In this document: positions 1-8,584 of the stretch, in pieces | Numbering within the stretch: the first letter of the stretch is position 1 | How the letters are laid out: each line of letters starts with the position of its first letter | Assembly (NCBI RefSeq): GCF_039524015.1 | Contig: NZ_BAAAGF010000001.1 | Location: 1,054,001 to 1,118,000, forward strand | Direction: 5' to 3' | Source of the DNA: Gaetbulibacter_B jejuensis | Lineage (GTDB): Bacteria > Bacteroidota > Bacteroidia > Flavobacteriales > Flavobacteriaceae | DNA length: 64,000 nt | Notes under the pieces: model-generated | Told to the model about the DNA's origin: nothing | Databases searched by the model: none | Seen by the model: the letters and a program-made list of their open reading frames with translations, nothing else | Position numbers and translations under genes: made by a program

Positions 1-672
1 CTAACTCATGGTGATGGAACATTATATGCTTCGGTTTGTGATGAAGTGAATTATGATTTGGCGCGAACACATATTACTAAGATGCAAAACAAACATTTTA
101 TACGTTATGCTGCTTTTATAAAAGAAGCTTGTAATTGTGCGCGTTTTGTGACCGATGCACTAATTGCGAGTGTCACTAATAAGTCAATTAAAAAGAAATT
201 GATAATTTCTAAATGGTTTACACCAAGTACAATAGGTAATGTTGTACTTGCTAAAACTGTTGGAGATGTGTTTTTGGTTTCAGAAACTGGAGCGATTTCA
301 AAGTTTAATTCTTCAGTAGGTAAAGAAAATAGACGTTTGTTTTTAGATAGACTGAAAGGTTATAATCCTAGTGTAATAGGAACTTTAGAACCTAAACACA
401 ATGCTGAAAAAGAAAATCATGCACAATGGTTAAGTGGTATTGCAGCTGGAGCTTGGTTTGAATTACATGATTTTACTAACGAGATGGAATATCGTTTTAG
501 AAGAATTTCGCCTTACGGAACTATTGATGTTGATGGTATTTATACTATTAACCAAAAAGGATTCGATTACACCTTAGAATATGAATTTATACATTACTCA
601 AACTGTAAGTTTTTTCATGTTGAGCAAAACCAAGTCGTTTATAAATTTGATTTCTTGAAAAGCACTAATTAA
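1..672 (+). CDS. Possible papain-like (DUF6695-type) protein, 5' end outside window
   Basis: The reading frame is open from base 1, so this is the C-terminal part (about 223 residues) of a longer protein. A GTG at 46 can start an ORF, but the frame continues upstream and encodes a Thr-His-Gly-Asp-Gly motif before it, so 46 is not taken as the start. An Asn-Cys-x-Arg-Phe motif follows about 45 residues later. A His and a Cys in such motifs recall NlpC/P60 or papain-like amidases, and the protein resembles a Bacteroidota DUF6695-type family from memory. Catalysis is inference. There is no visible signal peptide because the N-terminus is missing. Its stop overlaps the stop of convergent apaG by 8 bases. 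Confidence 0.6.
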   Translation, partial: LTHGDGTLYASVCDEVNYDLARTHITKMQNKHFIRYAAFIKEACNCARFVTDALIASVTNKSIKKKLIISKWFTPSTIGNVVLAKTVGDVFLVSETGAISKFNSSVGKENRRLFLDRLKGYNPSVIGTLEPKHNAEKENHAQWLSGIAAGAWFELHDFTNEMEYRFRRISPYGTIDVDGIYTINQKGFDYTLEYEFIHYSNCKFFHVEQNQVVYKFDFLKSTN

Positions 673-1051
673 GAGCAAAAGGAGCGCTTAGCTTAAAAGA
701 AGGAATAATAACTTTAAACTTATTAGTGTTGGTAAAGTTTACCATGTTGTAGTACCCTTGCATTGCACCAAAAGGAGAGGTTAGTAAACATCCAGAATTG
801 TATGTGTGCGATTCTCCTGGTTTTAAAACAGGTTTCTTGCCAATAACACCTTCACCTTCTATAATTTCGGTATTGTTTAATGCGTCCATTATTTTCCAGT
901 ATCTGGAATTGAGCTGAACCGAATCTTTACTTTGATTTTCAATAGTTACTTTGTACCCAAAAGCAAAGTGCACTTTATAATTTTTATAAAAAGTGCCCTC
1001 AAAGGTTGTCTCTACTGAAATTTTTATTCCGCTTGTAACTTGTTGTACCAT
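665..1051 (-). CDS. apaG: ApaG family protein
   Basis: This 128-residue protein matches the ApaG family over its whole length, including the conserved segment around Tyr-Trp-Lys-Ile, the Gly-Glu-Gly-Val-Ile-Gly loop, the Pro-Gly-Glu-Ser-His-Tyr-like stretch and Phe-Gly-Ala-Met-Gln-Gly-Tyr-Tyr near residues 90-101. ApaG is a small immunoglobulin-like beta-sandwich protein. Its loss in enterobacteria affects Co2+ resistance and Mg2+ efflux, but the biochemical role is not settled. The length is normal for the family. It is probably monocistronic on the minus strand, 111 bases downstream of the decarboxylase gene, and converges with the gene at the window start. Confidence 0.9.
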   Translation of the reverse strand: MVQQVTSGIKISVETTFEGTFYKNYKVHFAFGYKVTIENQSKDSVQLNSRYWKIMDALNNTEIIEGEGVIGKKPVLKPGESHTYNSGCLLTSPFGAMQGYYNMVNFTNTNKFKVIIPSFKLSAPFALN

Positions 1052-1162
1052 GTGGGGATTAGAACAATGATAGTTGTTAAATATAATAATATTTTCTTTT
1101 AGTCGCTATTATTTCACAACAAATAGACTAATTTTTAACAACTTAACACTATTTTTTCTTTG

Positions 1163-2527
1163 TTATGCTAAATTTTTAGTTTTAACGAACGTTTCTAAGG
1201 ATTTGAAAAAGTTTGAGATATCGTTTTTATCAATAGAACTGTTTATGGTAACGAGCCTAATAAAGTCAGTGTCGTTAAAAGAACCATAGCCTACCATTAA
1301 TTCTGCACTTTCATAAAGTTTGGTGCAAAGTGTTTTGGCATCAATAGCTTTGTAGTTGAAACAAACTGATATGGAGTCTTCAAAACTATAAAGTGTATAG
1401 TCAGGATGCGCTTTTATATAATCTCTAGCATAATCGGCTATTTCAAATTGCTTATCAACTATTTTTTCTAAACCAGTAGTGCCAACCGATTTCCATAGTG
1501 TCCAAAATTTTAAAGCATCATTTCTCCTTCCGCATTGCAATGATGTTTTTCCTAAATTGAAATCATCACCATCAGTTTGGTATAAATATTCTGCATCGTT
1601 AGAAAATGACTGATTTAAATATTTTTTATCCTGAACAACAATTATCGAACAGCTTAGAGGTGTCCCTAGCATTTTATGAGCATTGATGCTAAACGAATCT
1701 GTTTTTTCAATACCACTCACTAAGTGTTTGTACTTTTTACTAAAAATAACCGATCCTCCATAAGCACCATCAAGGTGTAACCATAAATTATATGTGTTAC
1801 AAATAGGGCTTATTTCCTCAACGTTATCAAAAGCACCTAAAACCGTTGTGCCTGCTGTAGCATTGACAAAAAAGGGTTGGTTGTTGTTTGCTAAATCTTC
1901 TTTGATTTTAAGTTCAAGGTCGCTAGCAAGCATTTGTCCTTCGGCATTAACCTTAACTTGTCTTACTTGGTCTCTTCCAATTCCCATTAATGCAGCATTT
2001 TTATTAATGGAGTAATGTGAAACTTCTGAAGTATAAACAATCATTTTACTGTTTACGCCAGCAGTTCTTACAGTACTGTTATGTTTGTCTCTAGCCATTA
2101 CCATAGCCATAAAATTACTCATAGAGCCACCAGGAGCAAAAGTGCCATCGCTGTACTTGTCATATCCAATTATATCGCAAATGTTATGTAATATGGTTTT
2201 TTCAATACCAACTTGAGGTCCTGCAACTTTATAAGTATACATACTATTGTTTAGCATGACAGCTAACAAATCACCTAATGTAGCTTTACTCATTCGGCCG
2301 CCAAAAAGCTGATTGAAAAACGATGTTGAAGCAGTTTTAGGAGTACTTTTTATAATTTCTAGTAATGTTTTTTTTAAGTCTTCGTCTAAACTTGGGTGTT
2401 CATTGAGCGAAAGGTCTAAAGTTTTATAGAGCTTATCAGTGTCTATAGGTTTTGCTACAGGTTGTTGTTTTTCTTCTTTAAGAAGGATTTCTGCTAACTC
2501 ATTAAACAATTTTAAATCTTTATTCAT
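1163..2527 (-). CDS. PLP-dependent decarboxylase, probable sulfinoalanine/glutamate decarboxylase type
   Basis: This 454-residue group II PLP decarboxylase has the PLP lysine K285 in Asn-Ala-His-Lys-Met, the pyridine-binding aspartate D253 in His-Leu-Asp-Gly-Ala-Tyr-Gly-Gly, and the ring-stacking H171 in Ser-His-Tyr-Ser. The segments Asn-Ala-Thr-Ala-Gly-Thr-Thr (222-228) and Leu-Gln-Cys-Gly-Arg-Arg resemble animal glutamate and cysteine-sulfinate decarboxylases more than bacterial GadB. The start lies 68 bases from the start of a divergent cysteine dioxygenase gene. From that neighbour I infer decarboxylation of cysteine sulfinate to hypotaurine. Aspartate, glutamate or aromatic amino acids remain possible substrates. 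It is cytoplasmic. Confidence 0.8.
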   Translation of the reverse strand: MNKDLKLFNELAEILLKEEKQQPVAKPIDTDKLYKTLDLSLNEHPSLDEDLKKTLLEIIKSTPKTASTSFFNQLFGGRMSKATLGDLLAVMLNNSMYTYKVAGPQVGIEKTILHNICDIIGYDKYSDGTFAPGGSMSNFMAMVMARDKHNSTVRTAGVNSKMIVYTSEVSHYSINKNAALMGIGRDQVRQVKVNAEGQMLASDLELKIKEDLANNNQPFFVNATAGTTVLGAFDNVEEISPICNTYNLWLHLDGAYGGSVIFSKKYKHLVSGIEKTDSFSINAHKMLGTPLSCSIIVVQDKKYLNQSFSNDAEYLYQTDGDDFNLGKTSLQCGRRNDALKFWTLWKSVGTTGLEKIVDKQFEIADYARDYIKAHPDYTLYSFEDSISVCFNYKAIDAKTLCTKLYESAELMVGYGSFNDTDFIRLVTINSSIDKNDISNFFKSLETFVKTKNLA

Positions 2528-2595
2528 AAATTGGGCTAATTGGCTTTAAGGACTTCAAGAAACATTAAAAATATTAAAATTTAAATTTATAGCTA

Positions 2596-3144
2596 TTGAA
2601 ACCTATATTTACTTTAAATGAATTAATAAATGCTTTGTCTCAATCTTCAAAGGATAATTACAAAACCATTTTTAAAAATTTAGTTTTAGATAAAAATGTG
2701 TTGGACGAATACCTAAACTGGTCAACTAAAAAGTATGTTAGAAATGGTATTTATAAAAGCGACAATTTTGAACTGATTTTATTGTGTTGGGAAGCTGGTC
2801 AAGAAACCCCAATACACTGTCATAGTGGTGAAGAGTGTTGGATGTATTTGATAGAAGGCGAAATAGAAGAAGTGCAATACCATAAGCATGAAAATGGCGA
2901 CGTTGAAGCTAAAGGAATTCGAAAAATAGCTAATCAACAACAAGCTTATATTAATGATGCAATTGGTTTACATAAGTTAAAAAACAATTCAAAAGGAAGA
3001 ACAATTAGCTTGCATCTCTATGCAAAACCTATAGAATCTTGCAGTTATTTTGATGAACAGTCAAAGACCTTTATCAAAAAAAATCTAAGCTACGATACTT
3101 ACAAAGGAGAAATCCTTTCTAGCAAAACAGTGTCTTCGATTTAA
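2596..3144 (+). CDS. Cysteine dioxygenase (cupin, non-heme iron)
   Basis: This 182-residue type I cysteine dioxygenase oxidises L-cysteine to cysteine sulfinate using Fe(II) and O2. The three iron histidines are visible as H74 and H76 (His-Cys-His) and H126 (Gly-Leu-His). The substrate-binding arginine corresponds to R49 in Tyr-Val-Arg-Asn. C81 sits five residues after H76 and Y142 in Leu-His-Leu-Tyr, matching the Cys93-Tyr157 cross-link pair of the mammalian enzyme; many bacterial homologues lack that cysteine. The start is TTG at 2596: an in-frame TAG lies at 2590 and no in-frame ATG occurs until the middle of the cupin. It is divergent from the decarboxylase gene and its stop interlocks with the convergent plug-protein gene. 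Confidence 0.9.
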   Translation: MKPIFTLNELINALSQSSKDNYKTIFKNLVLDKNVLDEYLNWSTKKYVRNGIYKSDNFELILLCWEAGQETPIHCHSGEECWMYLIEGEIEEVQYHKHENGDVEAKGIRKIANQQQAYINDAIGLHKLKNNSKGRTISLHLYAKPIESCSYFDEQSKTFIKKNLSYDTYKGEILSSKTVSSI

Positions 3145-4391
3145 TTGGAAATATTCACCGAAGTACCTTCTCCTAAACCGATCAATCTATCAAAACGCGC
3201 ACCCAAATCTCTATAATACACTAGTACTTTGTAGTTGTTTTCGGTTTGGTAAAAGTTTCCACTTATTGCACCTTCATCTAGAGTTCCTTTGTCGTCAACT
3301 ACAACATATTTATAGTTGTAGAATCCTTGTTTAAGCTTAAATGAAGTTTGGTAAACTTCAGCTTCAGGATTGTAAACCATTTTATTCATGTTATCTAACG
3401 CGTAGTTGTTGAAATTACCATAGACGTATATAGATTTTCCGTCTAAAAGCTCAGGGTAAAGCAATGAAAAATGCATCATAGTGTAATCGGCTTCAATGGT
3501 AACATTGTCAGTATTTACAGCTGTTATAAGAAAATTACCGTTAATATCAGGATTGTAAGTGTATGGTCTGCTTGCTCTCTCTTCATTTGTAAATAAGTAG
3601 TTGTGGTAAATCTCCTTGAGGTCAATAAACTGTACGCCTACGTTGGCAACCCTAACATCTTTGTTTTCAAAAAACAAATATTCATTTCCAGCCCAAAAAC
3701 TTGATTCTGTATTGTATCTATACATAAGTTCATTTCCTAAAACATATTGTGGTTTTAGGTTTGAGATAGCTGTATTTAAATTATTATTTTGAATAACTAG
3801 CGTTTTTATGGTTTCCATTGGGTTGTTGAAATTGACATTGTTAGTTGCAATTACAAAATCAACCGATTGTTTTTCGTTAATGAACTTTACATCTCTTGAG
3901 CGTTTTATAGTAACACCAACGTTTACAATATCTTCATAAACCATAAATTTTCTTGAAAACATCAACTCATCATAATCATCATATATAAAAATCATGTAGT
4001 TACCACTTTTTAAAATACCACGAGTTTGCGCGTTTGGTATTTGAAGCTTGTAATGCGAATAAATTTGATACGTATTAAAAGAGTTTTCATAATCGCGAAT
4101 ACGCTGGTTGTCAAAACCACTTAGGTATTCAGACTTTACAAGTTGAGAAGGCGTCCAATCAAAATTATAGTGCACTATTTCGTAGTAAAAATCGGCTTCA
4201 TCACCATTTAAAGCATCAAACTCTAGTATTAAAGGCTCGCCTAAACGGAGTATAGGCAGTTGACTTTCAGAGGTGTTTCCTTTAAAAGTTATAGTGCTAA
4301 TATACTCAGGAGGATTGGTTTCTTCAATTTGCCCAAAAGTTAAAAGTGGTAGGCAAATTAAAAATATTAAAAGCTGTATGGTCTTTGTCAT
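3141..4391 (-). CDS. Type IX secretion system plug protein (DUF5103)
   Basis: This 416-residue secreted protein matches the DUF5103 family. Its N-terminus, starting at the second ATG (4391), has a clean signal peptide of about 20 residues ending at Thr-Phe-Gly-Gln. The longer frame to 4424 would put eleven charged residues in front, so the shorter start is preferred. In Flavobacterium the family member was seen closing the periplasmic side of the SprA outer-membrane channel, hence plug. Two features support the family: beta-rich repeats with Tyr-Asp-Asp-Tyr-Asp-Glu, and a C-terminal carbohydrate-binding-like fold with Tyr-Gly-Asn-Phe-Asn-Asn-Tyr. The function is taken from the family. The stop codon overlaps that of the cysteine dioxygenase gene by 4 bases. 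Confidence 0.85.
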   Translation of the reverse strand: MTKTIQLLIFLICLPLLTFGQIEETNPPEYISTITFKGNTSESQLPILRLGEPLILEFDALNGDEADFYYEIVHYNFDWTPSQLVKSEYLSGFDNQRIRDYENSFNTYQIYSHYKLQIPNAQTRGILKSGNYMIFIYDDYDELMFSRKFMVYEDIVNVGVTIKRSRDVKFINEKQSVDFVIATNNVNFNNPMETIKTLVIQNNNLNTAISNLKPQYVLGNELMYRYNTESSFWAGNEYLFFENKDVRVANVGVQFIDLKEIYHNYLFTNEERASRPYTYNPDINGNFLITAVNTDNVTIEADYTMMHFSLLYPELLDGKSIYVYGNFNNYALDNMNKMVYNPEAEVYQTSFKLKQGFYNYKYVVVDDKGTLDEGAISGNFYQTENNYKVLVYYRDLGARFDRLIGLGEGTSVNISN

Positions 4392-4514
4392 CAAAATTAT
4401 ACGGTTGTCTCTGTAAAGATACACAAATTTTATGCCTAATTAATTTTTGTTATTTAGAATTGATATAAATAAATAACTTGAGGTGTTTTCAAATTATTTT
4501 TAGCTATTAATTCG

Positions 4515-4522
4515 TAAATTTG
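4515..4522 (+). promoter_or_regulatory. Putative -7 element of the nqr promoter
   Basis: TAAATTTG matches the Bacteroidota TAnnTTTG -7 consensus and lies 38 bases before the nqrA ATG. No good TTTG -33 element at the usual spacing was found, only a TTTC at 4487. Confidence 0.5.
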
Positions 4523-4560
4523 CAGCGATTTTTTAGACAATTAATTTCAATATCAAACAT

Positions 4561-5916
4561 ATGTCAAACGACATTAAGATTAAAAAAGGTCTGAACATAA
4601 ACCTTAAAGGTGACGCTGAGAAAACGACAGAAAATGCCATTATCAGCAATTACTGCACTATCAGGCCAGAAGATTTCCATAGCATAATTCCTAAACTTGT
4701 AGCAAAAGAAGGCACTAAAGTAAAAGCAGGTGAAACTGTATTTTACAACAAAGATGCCGAAGACATGAAGTTTGTGTCTCCTGTTTCTGGTGAAGTTGTT
4801 GAGGTTGCTCGTGGAGAGAGAAGACGAATTATGGCAATTAAAATTCAAGCAGACAAAGAGCAAACGTATGTTGACTTTGGTAAGTTTAATTTAGATGCTG
4901 CCGATGCTGATAAAGTGAAAGCACACTTGTTAGCTTCTGGTTGTTGGCCATTTATTAAACAACGTCCTTACGATGTTATTGCAAACCCAAACAAGTCGCC
5001 TAAAGCGATATTTGTATCAGGTTACGCATCAGCTCCTTTAGCAGCAGACTACGATTATGTGCTTCAAGGTAAAGAAGCTGAAATGCAAGCAGCAATAACA
5101 GCTTTAGGGAAATTAACTGAAGGACAAGTACATGTATCGGTTGGTAAAAATTCCAATTCACCACTTGCAGGATTATCAGGTATTACACTACATAAAGTGT
5201 CAGGTCCTCATCCTTCAGGAAATGTTGGTACTCAAATCAATAAAATTGACCCAATAAACAAAGGTGAAGTAGTTTGGACGATTAATCCACAAGATTTAGT
5301 TGTTATTGGTGAATTGTTATTAACTGGTAAATTCAATGCAGAGCGTATTGTTGCTTTAGTTGGATCATCGGTTAAAAAACCAAGATATTTTAAAACAAAA
5401 ATAGGAAGCGAAATAGCAACTATGGTTTATGACAATGGTGTTGATAAAGATGGTAACGACCGTATTATATCAGGAAACGTGTTGTCAGGAAAACAAATTA
5501 AACCAGATGGTGCTCTAGACTATTACAGTAATACAGTAACAGTTATTCCTGAAGGTGATGACTACGAGTTTTTTGGATGGAATAAACCTGTATTTAATAA
5601 GATTTCTACTTCAAGAGCGATGACGTTTTCTTGGTTAAACCCTAAGAAAAAGTACGATTTAAATACCAATACAAATGGTGAACATCGTGCGTTTGTAGTA
5701 ACAGGAAGTTACGAAGAGGTTTTTCCTTTAGATATATATCCAATGCAAATTCTTAAAGCATGTATGTATCAAGATTTAGACGAAATGGAAGCTTTAGGAA
5801 TGTATGAAGTTGCACCTGAAGATTTTGCCTTAACAGAGTTTATTTGTGTGTCTAAACAACCACACCAAAAAATAATTAGACAAGGTTTAGACTTAATGCT
5901 TAAAGAGATAGGATAA
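4561..5916 (+). CDS. nqrA: Na+-translocating NADH:quinone reductase subunit A
   Basis: At 451 residues this is a full-length NqrA, the peripheral cytoplasmic subunit of the sodium-pumping NADH:ubiquinone/menaquinone oxidoreductase. An N-terminal lipoyl-like beta domain (residues 5-95, Ser-Pro-Val-Ser-Gly-Glu-Val) is followed by the larger NqrA core, with Ser-Gly-Pro-His-Pro-Ser-Gly-Asn-Val-Gly and the C-terminal Cys-Met-Tyr-Gln-Asp-Leu-Asp segment. It heads the six-gene nqr operon. Its TAA shares its last base with the ATG of nqrB (TAATG), which suggests translational coupling. Confidence 0.97.
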   Translation: MSNDIKIKKGLNINLKGDAEKTTENAIISNYCTIRPEDFHSIIPKLVAKEGTKVKAGETVFYNKDAEDMKFVSPVSGEVVEVARGERRRIMAIKIQADKEQTYVDFGKFNLDAADADKVKAHLLASGCWPFIKQRPYDVIANPNKSPKAIFVSGYASAPLAADYDYVLQGKEAEMQAAITALGKLTEGQVHVSVGKNSNSPLAGLSGITLHKVSGPHPSGNVGTQINKIDPINKGEVVWTINPQDLVVIGELLLTGKFNAERIVALVGSSVKKPRYFKTKIGSEIATMVYDNGVDKDGNDRIISGNVLSGKQIKPDGALDYYSNTVTVIPEGDDYEFFGWNKPVFNKISTSRAMTFSWLNPKKKYDLNTNTNGEHRAFVVTGSYEEVFPLDIYPMQILKACMYQDLDEMEALGMYEVAPEDFALTEFICVSKQPHQKIIRQGLDLMLKEIG

Positions 5917-7139
5917 TGAGCTTAAAAAGTAATTTACATAACTTAAAAGAAAAGTATAAAGGCACCAAAATGGCGCCTGCGTTTAACGCATTACATACGT
6001 TTTTATACTTACCTAACGAGACTACTCATGGTGGTACTCATATAAAAGTAGCTGACGATTTAAAGCGTACCATGAACACGGTTATCATGTCATTGATTCC
6101 ATGTTTAATTTTTGGTATGTTCAATGCTGGTTACCAGCACTATTTAGCTTTAGGAGAAATTAGTCAAGCTACAGGTTTTTTTGATTCTGTATTTTGGAGT
6201 TGGGATAACTTAGTAATAGGACTTTGGAAAGTATTACCACTGGTAATTGTGTCTTACGGAGTTGGTCTAGCAATTGAGTTTGTTTTTGCAGTAATTAAAG
6301 GTCACGAAGTAGAAGAAGGTTACTTAGTTACAGGTATGCTTGTGCCACTAATAGTACCAGTAGATACACCATTATGGATGTTAGCAGTTGCTGTAGCTTT
6401 TGGTGTTGTAATTGGTAAAGAAGTGTTTGGAGGAACAGGAATGAATATTCTTAACCCTGCATTAACTATTCGTGCCTTTTTATTCTTTGCATATCCTACT
6501 TGGATGTCTGGAGATAAAGTATGGGTTCATGGTGCTGTAGCAAGAGATAAAGCTATTGCTGCAGGTGAGAATCTTGATGCTATTTCGGGTGAAACTATTT
6601 TAGGAAGTTTAGCACAAGGAAAAGAAATAACCTATTCTGTTTGGGATATGTTTACAGGATTAATTCCTGGTTCAGTAGGTGAAACTTCAGCAGTATTAAT
6701 TCTTTTAGGAGGTTTATTCTTAATCTTTACTAAAATAGGAAGCTGGAGAATTATGTTGTCATCTGTACTTGGTGCATTGGTAATGGGATTAATTTTCAAT
6801 GGTGTTGTAGATGCAGGATGGATAGGAGAAGGAAGCAAGTTTTATGGATTAATGAGTACTGAGTTTTGGCATCATTTACTAATTGGTGGATTTGCCTTTG
6901 GTACTGTGTTTATGGCAACCGATCCTGTAACGGCTTCACAAACCAACAAAGGAAAGTGGATTTACGGATTCTTAATCGGATTTATTTCAATATTAATTAG
7001 AGTATTCAACCCAGCATATCCAGAAGGTGTAATGCTTGCAATTCTATTAATGAATGTGTTTGCACCAACAATTGATCACTACGTGGTTCAAGGAAATGTG
7101 AAAAGAAGAATGAAACGTTTAAAAGCAAAAACAGCTTAA
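5916..7139 (+). CDS. nqrB: Na+-translocating NADH:quinone reductase subunit B
   Basis: This 407-residue integral membrane subunit carries a covalently bound FMN and riboflavin and belongs to the NqrB/RnfD family. Ten or so hydrophobic segments are visible. The ApbE flavinylation motif appears as Asp221-Ala-Ile-Ser-Gly-Glu-Thr227, so T227 is the expected FMN-phosphoester residue; Gly-Glu-Thr replaces the more common Gly-Ala-Thr. The modifying enzyme ApbE is encoded about 5 kb downstream. The gene is coupled to nqrA by a one-base overlap and is followed by nqrC after one base. Confidence 0.97.
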   Translation: MSLKSNLHNLKEKYKGTKMAPAFNALHTFLYLPNETTHGGTHIKVADDLKRTMNTVIMSLIPCLIFGMFNAGYQHYLALGEISQATGFFDSVFWSWDNLVIGLWKVLPLVIVSYGVGLAIEFVFAVIKGHEVEEGYLVTGMLVPLIVPVDTPLWMLAVAVAFGVVIGKEVFGGTGMNILNPALTIRAFLFFAYPTWMSGDKVWVHGAVARDKAIAAGENLDAISGETILGSLAQGKEITYSVWDMFTGLIPGSVGETSAVLILLGGLFLIFTKIGSWRIMLSSVLGALVMGLIFNGVVDAGWIGEGSKFYGLMSTEFWHHLLIGGFAFGTVFMATDPVTASQTNKGKWIYGFLIGFISILIRVFNPAYPEGVMLAILLMNVFAPTIDHYVVQGNVKRRMKRLKAKTA

Positions 7140-7140
7140 A

Positions 7141-7884
7141 ATGAGTAATAAAACAGATAGCAACGTATATACAGTATTGTTTGCCATAGGAATGGTAGTA
7201 GTAGTAGGTGCTTTGTTAGCTTTTACAGCAGCATCACTTAAACCTACAATTACAAAAAATGTTGAGTTGGAAATGCAGCAAAACATCCTATATGCAATGG
7301 GTGTAAATGAAAACGACGAGAGTAGTGCAAACTTTGTATCTACTGATGTAGCACCAGAATTATTTAACAAATACATCACAAAACAATATGTTATTTTAAA
7401 TGGTGATGTAACCGAAAATGATGAAGCTTACTTAATTGATATCAAAAAAGAAAAAGCTAAAGGAGATGCTTCTAAAAGAAGATTGCCATTATTTGTAGGA
7501 GAAAAAGACGGTAAAACGTACTACATCGCTCCAATAAGAGGTAAAGGACTTTGGGATGCTGTTTGGGCATATATAGCTATGGATGAAAACATGGTGATAC
7601 AAGGTGCTTATTTTGACCATAAAGGAGAAACTCCAGGTTTAGGTGCAAACATTAAAGAACGTTATTTTATGGACGACTTTATTGGTGAGCATTTATTAGA
7701 TAGCCAAGGAAACTTTAAAGGTGTTGCAGTGTCAAAAAGTAATGCTGACCCAACTAACCAAGATAAGACAGATAATGAAGTAGATGCTATTGCTGGAGCA
7801 ACAATAACTGGTGATGGTGTAGCAGCAATGATTAAAGGAGACTTGTCGTTGTATGTACCTTATTTTAAAAACTTAAACAAATAA
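7141..7884 (+). CDS. nqrC: Na+-translocating NADH:quinone reductase subunit C
   Basis: This 247-residue NqrC has one N-terminal transmembrane helix (residues 10-30) and a periplasmic FMN-binding domain. The flavinylation motif Asp215-Ala-Ile-Ala-Gly-Ala-Thr221 makes T221 the likely covalent FMN site, and Gly-Glu-Thr-Pro-Gly-Leu-Gly-Ala (162-169) is the usual family signature. The length is typical. It relays electrons between the iron-sulfur centre of NqrDE and NqrB. It sits one base after nqrB and four bases before nqrD. Confidence 0.97.
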   Translation: MSNKTDSNVYTVLFAIGMVVVVGALLAFTAASLKPTITKNVELEMQQNILYAMGVNENDESSANFVSTDVAPELFNKYITKQYVILNGDVTENDEAYLIDIKKEKAKGDASKRRLPLFVGEKDGKTYYIAPIRGKGLWDAVWAYIAMDENMVIQGAYFDHKGETPGLGANIKERYFMDDFIGEHLLDSQGNFKGVAVSKSNADPTNQDKTDNEVDAIAGATITGDGVAAMIKGDLSLYVPYFKNLNK

Positions 7885-7888
7885 TCTT

Positions 7889-8533
7889 ATGGGATTACTT
7901 TCAAAAAAAGACGCAAAATTAATAACAGATCCATTAGCAGATAACAACCCAATTACTATTCAAGTATTAGGTATTTGTTCTGCTCTGGCTATTACAGCAC
8001 AATTAAAGGCATCTATAGTAATGTCATTGTCTGTATTATTTGTAATGGGAGTAGGTAACGTGGTTATTTCATTAATCCGTAATATTATTCCATCAAAGAT
8101 TAGAATTATTGTTCAGCTTACAGTTGTAGCTGCATTGGTAATTATTGTTGACCAAGTGTTGAAAGCATATGCATATTCTTTAAGTAAAGAGCTTTCAGTA
8201 TTTATTGGATTAATCATTACCAACTGTATCATTATGGGACGTTTTGAGGCTTTCGCTTTAGGTAATGGACCATGGAAATCGTTTTTAGATGGTATTGGTA
8301 ACGCTTTAGGATATGCAGTAATTCTTGTTATTGTAGGTTTCTTTAGAGAGCTGTTAGGTTCTGGTACTTTATTAGGATTTAAAGTATTAGGAGACCCAAT
8401 TGAAAAAACAGGATTATACGCTATTGGTTACGAAAACAACGGTTTTATGCTATTATCACCAATGGCATTGATAGTTGTAGGTATCATTATTTGGGTACAA
8501 CGTAGTAGAAACAAAGATTTAATAGAAGACTAA
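7889..8533 (+). CDS. nqrD: Na+-translocating NADH:quinone reductase subunit D
   Basis: This 214-residue membrane subunit has about six transmembrane helices and the inverted-topology RnfA/RnfE/NqrD/NqrE fold. C30 (Gly-Ile-Cys) and C113 (Thr-Asn-Cys) are at the positions that, together with two cysteines of NqrE, ligate the intramembrane iron centre. The motif Gly-Arg-Phe-Glu-Ala-Phe follows C113. It is followed by a 51-base gap, the only sizeable gap in the operon, which holds a palindromic repeat. Confidence 0.96.
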   Translation: MGLLSKKDAKLITDPLADNNPITIQVLGICSALAITAQLKASIVMSLSVLFVMGVGNVVISLIRNIIPSKIRIIVQLTVVAALVIIVDQVLKAYAYSLSKELSVFIGLIITNCIIMGRFEAFALGNGPWKSFLDGIGNALGYAVILVIVGFFRELLGSGTLLGFKVLGDPIEKTGLYAIGYENNGFMLLSPMALIVVGIIIWVQRSRNKDLIED

Positions 8534-8541
8534 AATTGACT

Positions 8542-8568
8542 TGTCATTCTGAACTTGATTCAGAATCT
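8542..8568 (+). repeat. Intergenic palindromic repeat, solo left half-element (copy 1)
   Basis: A TGTCAT end is followed by an 8-bp inverted repeat (ATTCTGAA / TTCAGAAT, 5-base loop) and an AATCT end. The 27 bases are identical to those at 31694-31720. It lies in the nqrD-nqrE gap, inside the operon. Confidence 0.85.
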
Positions 8569-8584
8569 CATCAAAATATAGAAT

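Noticed and set aside
4392..4424. Longer N-terminus of the T9SS plug protein
   Set aside because: The signal peptide fits directly after the ATG at 4391; the extra residues would place charged residues before it.
4564..4863. Open reading frame antisense to nqrA, and similar antisense frames elsewhere
   Set aside because: These frames lie wholly inside well-supported genes on the other strand, show no domain and have no promoter or start signals.
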